From Isoetes taiwanensis (Eukaryota; Streptophyta; Lycopodiopsida; Isoetales; Isoetaceae), in assembly GCA_021234155.1 (NCBI GenBank), contig JAJEKV010000003.1, positions 19,638,386-19,702,385 on the forward strand: 64,000 nucleotides of DNA, in the 5' to 3' direction. Below, piece by piece: positions 54,836-64,000 of this stretch. A program made the translations under genes and the position numbers. The notes beneath the pieces were generated by a model. That model did not search any database, had not been told where the DNA came from, and saw only the letters and a list, made by a program, of their open reading frames with translations. Position 1 is the first letter of the stretch. Each line of letters begins with the position of its first letter.

Positions 54836-55455
54836 TTTTTTTTTTTTATTTATGTGAAACAGCTTCTACTTGAAATAAGTTTGTGATTTGAGACTGCCGT
54901 GGAATTTAAAGAAACAAATTCAAAATTTAAAGAAAAGATTTCAAGTGGTAACTCGATAACTGTATATGAGTGGTTTTCTGACTTCAGTCCTGTTGGTTTC
55001 TTTCATGCAAATAATCCTCAAAGAGTGCAGTCAGTTCAGTTGATTGAGAATCAGATTCAATAGGCATATATCTACATAGTGCACAAATTTAGGAGACTTC
55101 TTGATGGGCATAGACTCTACACCTTACCAGTGAACGGACTCGATAAAGAATATGTGGAATGTGCCTTTGCTTACGTTCAACAGATTTTGATATGTGTGGA
55201 GGAAAGAAGAGTGTCTGGCTATAGCATCCCCGAAGATTCAATATATTCGAATTCAAGTTCTTTCACACAATAGCATCTTTGAAAATTCAATATGTTCGGA
55301 TTCAAGTTCTTTCACGCAGTAACCACGTTCCTTTTAAATCTCCATGTGTATGAACACTGAATTTTGAGCAGCATAATCATCAAAAAATTGGTGGTTGAAG
55401 TGTATGGTTGAACTGGAAATATTAATGTGCATGTATGAAAGTTGAGCAGAATATT

Positions 55456-55785
55456 ACTGCCACTGCAAGTCATGACCATGTTATATGGTAATTAAGAACA
55501 GCGGCATGTTTCAAGAGACTGTCAAATATCCTAAGGTTTATCCACAAACAAATCTATAATTCTTCCTACAAGGTATAGTCTTTTTCCTGTGAATATTTAC
55601 TCCCTTTGAGATTTCATTTTTCAAGTACAACAATGATGTTTTGTGTCATTTTACAGAGAACAATTCAGATGAATATACAAGGAGGATCATCCCGACATCA
55701 GAGGTGTTACTGCTGTAAGTTTTTATACTTCAAAACCAGCTGTTCTGAATGATATTTTGAAATACGATATGTTTTTTATCTAGCC
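55456..55785 (+). repeat. Second copies of repeats A and B, joined
   Basis: Here A (55456-55580) runs directly into B (55578-55785). In the left half of the element they occur separately and in the order B then A. A tandem duplication followed by insertion or deletion explains this. Confidence 0.75.
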
Positions 55786-56433
55786 CCAATTTTAGCCCTG
55801 CTTTAGGTTGGCTTTTAGCTCAGCATTCATTCCTTTCACCTTAGTAGTTTTGCGTTTGTTTAGCAATTTGAGTTGCTTCTTGCTAGTGCATTCTTATTGT
55901 GGTATTTATACATTCTATTATTTTTTGATTCATTGATTCTATGTTCATTATCAGAACGCTATTGAGCAACTTAAAGGGGGGTGTTGACATTGTTGAAGGT
56001 TCTAGCCAAGTCTTATCACAAATTCTCTCTATCATATTATAGATCCTTAAAAAGGTGATATAAATTTTAGCTTAAATTTTGGTGATTGTATTATTTAAGC
56101 TTGTTAGAGTTTATATATATTAATTGTGTTCGAAAAAAGGTTCTTTATTAGATTTATCTAATGAATTGTGTTTCATTCACAGGAAATAACATGGATGATG
56201 TCTTGGACGAGCCTATCTTAAGCACGTTTACGGGATCAATAGAGGAGCATTTACTTTTGTAAGATACAAAAGCATCTAGCAAAGCATGGCATTTGGCCAT
56301 TTGAGGAGCGACATCGAAACGTAATTTTTTTTTAGATGATGAAACTAGTAACTAATTCGTAATCAAATTTCATGTCATTTTTCTTGTGTAGATCATTGAG
56401 CAACTGCTTCTTCTGAATGAAATAGAAGTAGAA

Positions 56434-56480
56434 GCTGATAATAAGATAAGATAAGATAAGATAAGATAAGATAAGATAAT
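56434..56480. repeat. (GATAA)n microsatellite
   Basis: Seven to eight perfect 'gataa' units inside the CACTA element. Confidence 0.9.
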
Positions 56481-57102
56481 GAAGATCTACCTAATAACGT
56501 TGAGCAAGATTGCATTTATGAAAATCAAAATTACGATGATATTTTACCTTTTTATTATATAAAGAGAATCTGGAAAAAACGTGTATAAAGGTTCGTCCAA
56601 ATTCTAAATAATATTTTTTTTTTTGTAACGGTTTATGAACTTGCAAAGCATTGCAAAGGTTTTTGTTTTCATTAAATATTGTTTTTTAAAACGCGTTTCA
56701 ATATTGTAACGCGTTTCTGTTTAAATTCTTTTGAAACGCGTTGCAAACTTTTGACGCGTTTCAAACTTGTTATGCGTTACAAAGCTGTTACGCGTTTCAA
56801 TTGACCCTATCAATCGTGACGCGTATCAAATCAACATTGTAACGCCACTTTTTAATTATATTATATTAATATTTTAGTTCAAAAATGCGTATCAAAAAAC
56901 GTTACAACATAGGGGTTTTCTTCTAGTGGTTATCTGACAAAGAATTAATTATTTCCTTACTTAAGAGCCTGATCCAGCCGTATCTCCTTTTTTGAATCTT
57001 CAAAAATACTACTTGATAAGGCTTAATCAAACATGAATAGAAAAAATCTAAGTCCAGAAAAAATTACCAGCATATATCACTGAGTGAGATTCTCTAGATG
57101 CC

Positions 57103-57531
57103 CCATGGATCAGAATCAAAGCTAATGTTATTTAGAACCTGTTCAAATATCCCTTTTTTATTTTTGAAACCAGGTGATACTATGCATGGTAAGAATACTG
57201 ACTTCATTAGTTCAGGATTACGCCCAAAAATTACTTGCCCAAAAAGATGGCACGCCATTTAGAAGAATATATAGAATTACATCGGCACTGCAGACATCAG
57301 CTTCTGGACCATAACGTTTTCTTGACACCTTAGGAGCAACATAATATGGGCTATCTACCACATTTCAAAAAACCTCCCCTGTCATAGAACCATCTTTGCC
57401 ATCAAGGACAAATCCACAAGAGGTTCCTAAGTGGGTTGGTTATAAAAAGTGATCCTACTAGGAACAAAACTAGCACTATGATCAAGAAAATTGTAACCCA
57501 AATTGCTAGAAATTTAAAGCAAAAGCATAGT
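57103..57531 (-). pseudogene. Inverted, unprocessed fragment of a CDPK gene
   Basis: Read on the minus strand, this matches about 60470-60945 of the intact kinase gene: the end of intron 1, exon 2, intron 2 and the start of exon 3. Retained introns show it arose by DNA duplication, not reverse transcription. Exon 2 reads 'SPYYVAPKV', '[13 protein letters not shown]' and '[14 protein letters not shown]' but has a stop after 'EVF'. The acceptor AG of exon 3 is lost ('gtttcaaaaa' against 'gtttcagaaac'), and part of intron 1 near its acceptor is deleted. The match ends at 'gatccatgg'. It starts 174 bp beyond the CACTA element. Non-functional. Confidence 0.9.
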
Positions 57532-59100
57532 TAGATAATCGCCACACTGCACATAAATAAATTTAATAGCGATTCCAATATATAAAACGACTTATAAACT
57601 ATTTCTTCACTTACTAGAATGTTGCAGTTGGCCTAAAGCTGTGTTGCATAAGGAAATATACTCTTTTAATTATCTGTATGGATTTACACACAAGAAAATA
57701 GGAAGGGTTTAGAGGTACTTCAACCAAATGACTTTGGAGAAACAAATAACTTAAATGTTTTGGGTGAACAAATTGCTTGAATGCTTTTGAATCGCTAAAT
57801 ACATAAAAATTTTAGGCTTGAATGCTTCTGACTGAGAAAATAAGTTCCATATATCCAAAAAACCAATTGATTAATTTTTACTTGGAAAACCCTTAAGTTT
57901 AGATAATTGCTTGCCTGATGAAGAGCTCTGAATAAAAAAGATGCCTTCTAAAAAGAGCTCTCTTGAAGCAATTGTATGAATTAAATTGCATGAAAATAAT
58001 TACTGGCGAATGCAACGACCCAAAAATTTGCTTTGATTTCTTTTTTGAAGCCAAAACCTTACAAGCTTCAAATTTAAGCGGAAACCCTACTAGGTCCAAA
58101 GTTGGAAAACCCTTCCTAGTTTTACGTAAAATAGGAAGGGTTCCCTTAATTCTTGGTTTTCCACCAGAAATCGAGTTGAGATAATTTGACTAGTATAAAA
58201 CCGAATAATTAAGCACATGGATATTTGAGATTCTAAATAAATTTGATACTAAATCTTTAAATTTATTCTTTTGGATAAACTTGGCAAAACAACAGTGGAG
58301 ATATGTGGTCATTTGAATACATCTAGAAACATGCATTGAATATTCAAAGAACATGACATGATCATATATCACAAACACGTCATCGCTTAAAAAAATCTTC
58401 TTGGTAGTTGACAAGGCAATATTCCATATCACGAGGAATGGAACGAGATTTTTTTCAATGAAAGAGGTATTATGCCAGAAATTGCAACCATTGCTGCGAC
58501 CGGCAAAAAAATCAGCCAAAACTGCACAATAAGCCATTAACTGCGCAGTTAACTGTGGGATTCCGGAGGAGGGGATCTCGCATGGGGATCTCGCGTGGGG
58601 ATGCCGGAGGAAGAAATTTCTACCTCCGGGATCCCCGAAACCAGGGTAAATATATCTTCATCCTCAGATATATCTATCAACGAGGAAGTTGACACAGACA
58701 CTTCACTAATAGAGAAAACATTTACAACAATGGACTAAAATCTTTGTCACAATTTCCAGAATGAATGCTGAATGAACAGATAGATTAAGGCAATAATTAA
58801 GGGTCATGCTCCCAAAGATGATGGCATAAAAAAGCAGGTCCATACAACGTAAGGAAGGAACCATGAAGAAGCAGAATAGGGACAAGGCTACATATTATAA
58901 GGGCTCTGGGGCAAGATGGTTTGGGATGGTGGAAGCAACAAGTCTTACATTTAAGAAATATACCGACAAGAGGGCATATGCATATGGGTAGCACTTTCAT
59001 ATATCTAGTAAAGAGAATTGAATTGAATTGAATAGAAAAGAAAAGAACAAAGGATTAATAAACAAGTTAATAAATATCTAAGCTTTATCTTTTCGTCATG
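57532..59100. other. AT-rich intergenic DNA
   Basis: No gene is recognised. A small inverted repeat, 'aacccttcctagttttacg' with 'taaaataggaagggtt', lies at about 58110-58142, and a related motif ('aaaataggaagggttt') is at 57695. A (gaatt)n run occurs near 59018-59034. Confidence 0.4.
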
Positions 59101-59118
59101 GGGGGCACTTGCTAATAC

Positions 59119-59225
59119 AACTTGAATATTTTGAGCAACCATTGAATATTTTGAGGAAAGCGAATATTTTAGCAACCATTGGATATTATTAGGATCCGGT
59201 ATAATAGTATAATACGCACGTGCTC
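59119..59225 (+). promoter_or_regulatory. CDPK upstream region: repeats, TATA-like stretch and G-box
   Basis: Three imperfect copies of 'gaatattttgagcaaccatt' (59121-59189) precede an AT stretch 'ggtataatagtataata' and the hexamer CACGTG (G-box core, 59217-59222). G-boxes bind bZIP and bHLH factors in plants, and bZIP binding often reflects ABA or light control. Transcription start unknown. Confidence 0.4.
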
Positions 59226-59529
59226 AAACAATTAGCGCCACATCCTTGCCGAGCTTTTGCTCCTAAGCTTGGACTGCCGGTCAGCCATAGCCAGCCGGAG
59301 CTTTTCTAGTCTCCATATTTAGCACATCTCTGCCTCGCTTTGATTTAGGTTTCGTGCCCTCAACTGAAAATGTAATTTATGCGCTTTCTGCCTTAAAAAA
59401 TTGCGGCCAATCTGAGGAAAAACAAGAGTATCCGGCAGTCTGATTCATCGGCAGACAGCTAAAAAGATATAAATCCGGTCTTGGGCACAGACATTGGTTC
59501 TGATTAAGATGAGTTTGAGTCATTTTTTC

Positions 59530-59557
59530 TTCACCCTGCTTCCTCCTCAGGTTGAAA
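59530..59557 (+). promoter_or_regulatory. Possible 5'-UTR intron acceptor
   Basis: A pyrimidine-rich run ending 'cttcctcctcag|gttgaaaatg' immediately precedes the start codon and has the form of a strong 3' splice site. A leader intron just before the ATG is therefore possible. Confidence 0.35.
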
Positions 59558-62219
<2,662 letters not shown>

Positions 62220-63569
62220 GCTTATCTTCTGTATATTGTGACATTCAAAAATCCTACAGTCCTCCACTGAATGCATTATGCAAGGAAAGATATTTCTCAG
62301 GATATACTGCTTGGTCTTTCGTGTTGCTTTACCAACATATTGGAGTCGCAACCACAGATGCAGATTGGTATTTAAAAGGGATCTTGGGAGTGATATAACG
62401 TAAGCAATCTTCATCTTCATTGATTGTGGAGCAGCTTGGTGCTTGGATATTGTTGAATGTAGATTTGAGCTCAATATTACAGTGAGCTTCTTGAGGCAGG
62501 AATATAGTAATAAATTAATATTTTGGCGGAAGCAGATCAGGAAATGAAAAGAAAAAACAAAATTCTGAACTGTTAGATACTAGGTTCCCTGATGCATTTC
62601 ATTCTACGTTGTGTGAAATCACCACTTGTATGTAAACATTGATTTTTTCCTATTAAAATTTACTTGAGAAAATATATTATACAAACAAGCAGCACAAAAG
62701 AAAATCCTGTGACTTTTGAGTTACCAAAGTAGATCAGTTATAACTAAATAAATGTGTCACCAAGCAGGAGGCAGGAAAGGGCATAATTTTGTGAATTCAA
62801 TTCTGTTTGTACGAAGTGTGTCGATTTTGGAAATGCAAAGCACAAGGACTAACGAAATAAAGATGTACCTTTAGAATGGTACATTTCCAGATGTAGAATG
62901 ATCAGATTCAGATATATAAAGCAAGAACGAATCACCAAACGAGTTTGATGCCAAGATGTGAATACAAAGATGTGTTGTCTAATAATATAAGTAGAGAAAA
63001 ATTATAAATGTTGGCCGCTTGTAAACCAAAATATATGTTCACATATATTTATGACGGTATGAGTAAAATGGTAATAGTATGTGCAAAACTGCGAGTTGTA
63101 TATGAGAATAGGGAGTTAAAGTCCTTTGAAGTAAATATAATAGTCTAGAATTGCAAGAACTGTTTTCCAAACAAAATAAGTGTTCTACTTGGTTACAAAC
63201 TGTGGTTCAGGATTCTGGAAGAGCCACAGGCATGAAAAGTATGTGATTCCAAAAAAAATAAGTGATCTACTTGGTGTTGAGGATCCTGAAAGAGCCACAC
63301 GCATAAAAAGTGCGTGATCTAATCTCTAATGGGAGGAGAAGTGTGAAACAATAACAAGTGTTTGACTTGGTGACGTCTTGTAGATGAAGATGAGGAATCA
63401 GAGCGTGGAACCCACTGCCGGTTGGTAAGGTAGATTTCTGTTTAGCAAATGGGACACGTTGCACAGTGCACCTAGACAGTTGACTTGAAGCAAAAGGTTT
63501 AGCTGGCTTCAGGGCCGATAAGATCCCTCTTGGGCACTGCCAAAAACAAGGCACTAGTCCAGTGTAAAA
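62220..63569 (+). other. CDPK 3' flank and spacer to the C2 gene
   Basis: An aataaa lies at about 62506, some 290 bp after the stop, and could serve for polyadenylation. Otherwise AT-rich. Minus-strand frames here (62091-62474, 63267-63782) are shadows. The final part carries the tandem duplication described separately. Confidence 0.5.
63176..63322 (+). repeat. Tandem duplication upstream of the C2 gene
   Basis: Two copies of an ~80 bp unit: 'ataagtgttctacttggt...ggaagagccacaggcatg' (63176-63248) and 'ataagtgatctacttggt...gaaagagccacacgcata' (63257-63322). The beginning of a third is seen at 63354. It lies 250-400 bp before the start codon. Confidence 0.8.
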
Positions 63570-64000
63570 ATGACAGAGATGAGGGCTGTAGAAATCAGCA
63601 TATACTCGGCCGAAGGGCTCAAGAATGCCAAGATCTTGGGCAGAATGAGATCCTATGTGGTGGCCTATGTAAATCCGGCACAGATGGCATGCACAAATGT
63701 GGATCAGAAAGGGGGCCGGAACCCAATTTGGAACGAGAATTTGAGGCTCTGCGTGGCAGAGCAGTTTCTGCAGCACCCACATGCGGGATTGATGCTGGAG
63801 ATCTACTGCGATAAGAATGAGAAATTGGGTTATGTGCGGGTGCCCCTTTTGGACGTTTTGGAATGCAAAAACGACGCAAGCAGGCAGGTGATGAGGTCCG
63901 AAGTCCGGCGGCCTTCTGGGCGCAGCAAAGGGGTGCTTAATTATGCGGTTCGTCTGGGCGACTCGTTCGTTGTTTCTTCAGATGAACCGGTTCTCGCATT
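63570..64000 (+). CDS. SRC2-like C2-domain protein, 5' part (runs off the window)
   Basis: A frame opened by an in-frame stop (63555-63557) and the ATG at 63570 stays open to the window edge, at least 143 residues. The product starts MTEMRAVEISIYSAEGLKN, followed by a C2 domain: 'RSYVVAYVNP', 'GGRNPIWNENLRL', 'LMLEIYCDKNEKLGYV' and 'VRVPLLDVL'. It then reads 'VRRPSGRSKGVLNYAVRLG', the signature of plant SRC2/soybean cold-regulated-type C2 proteins, in which C2 is N-terminal and a variable, often membrane-directed tail follows. C2 domains bind phospholipids or proteins, sometimes with calcium. Several loop Asp residues are present (Asp-Gln in the first ligand loop), but calcium use is uncertain. 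No intron is seen in this part. Confidence 0.9.
   Translation, partial: MTEMRAVEISIYSAEGLKNAKILGRMRSYVVAYVNPAQMACTNVDQKGGRNPIWNENLRLCVAEQFLQHPHAGLMLEIYCDKNEKLGYVRVPLLDVLECKNDASRQVMRSEVRRPSGRSKGVLNYAVRLGDSFVVSSDEPVLA

Larger units (their letters stand above)
53369..56928. mobile_element. Non-autonomous CACTA (En/Spm-type) transposon
   Basis: The left end begins CACTAATAGAATTG. The right end, reverse complemented, begins CACTAGAAGAAAACCCC. Both are flanked by the 3-bp duplication gtt (53366-53368, 56929-56931), as expected for CACTA elements. Subterminal regions (53420-53660 and 56680-56910) are packed with 'aacgcgtttcaa', 'gcgttacaa' and related motifs in both orientations, the usual transposase-binding architecture. 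No transposase is recognisable in its 3560 bp. The interior holds a LINE-like tail and duplicated exon-like blocks. Confidence 0.9.

Noticed and set aside
63619..63879. Minus-strand 86-codon frame and plus-strand 94-codon frame at 63530
   Set aside because: Both are off-frame shadows of the C2-domain coding sequence that starts at 63570 and is open to the window edge.

Overview
This window looks like nuclear DNA of a land plant. A seed plant with a repeat-rich genome, possibly a gymnosperm, is plausible, but I cannot name the species. The evidence is a CPK1-type calcium-dependent protein kinase with plant exon phases, a plant SRC2-like C2 protein, a plant-type DNAJC8 remnant, and layers of nested Ty3/gypsy, Ty1/copia, CACTA, MITE and LINE-like insertions. 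Only about the last 6 kb is ordinary gene space.

Layout. (1) 1-5146 and 17744-19030: tandem repeats (about 300 bp and 0.8 kb periods) lying between inverted minisatellite arms at 840-1300 and 18305-19030, a foldback-like arrangement. (2) 5147-17743: a complete minus-strand Ty3/gypsy element inserted in one 0.8 kb monomer, with a perfect 5-bp duplication (CATTA), LTRs of about 1.6 kb, an initiator-Met-type primer site, and a pol with a C-terminal chromodomain. Between the 5' LTR and pol it carries extra ORFs, now frameshifted. (3) 19030-29340: short tandem repeats, a decayed unrecognised ORF chain, a small LTR element (23925-26015) and mostly unassignable DNA. (4) 29345-47570: a second, better preserved member of the same minus-strand family. 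It lacks its 3' end and is interrupted by a plus-strand gypsy element (33419-40270). (5) 47571-53365: exons of a broken DNAJC8-like gene and a truncated copia pol. (6) 53369-56928: a non-autonomous CACTA element with 3-bp duplications (GTT), holding a LINE-like tail and internal duplications. (7) 57103-57531: an inverted, intron-containing fragment of the CDPK gene. (8) 59558-62219: an intact seven-exon CDPK gene. (9) 63570 to the edge: the 5' part of a C2-domain gene.

The most unusual content is in the large minus-strand retrotransposon family. Its first ORF (44160-45257) encodes a 365-residue protein that begins with the exact histone H3 tail ARTKQTARK, contains a second TARKS motif, and ends in an H3-like histone fold that stops after helix 2. 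The older copy keeps traces of the same fold plus the IHAKR signature that precedes H3 helix 3. The second ORF is a 507-codon frame with an acidic tract. In this copy it is cut by an 822-bp MITE flanked by a 9-bp duplication, and joining across one copy of the duplication restores the frame. In both family members a pair of 50-75 bp hairpins lies before each of these two ORFs. Hairpin sequence differs between the two members, but fold and position are kept. Together with the element's own chromodomain, this suggests a retroelement that mimics or engages host nucleosomes. That is inference; the motifs themselves are visible.

Much of 1-40 kb is full of small indels, so pol reading frames there are reported as remnants.
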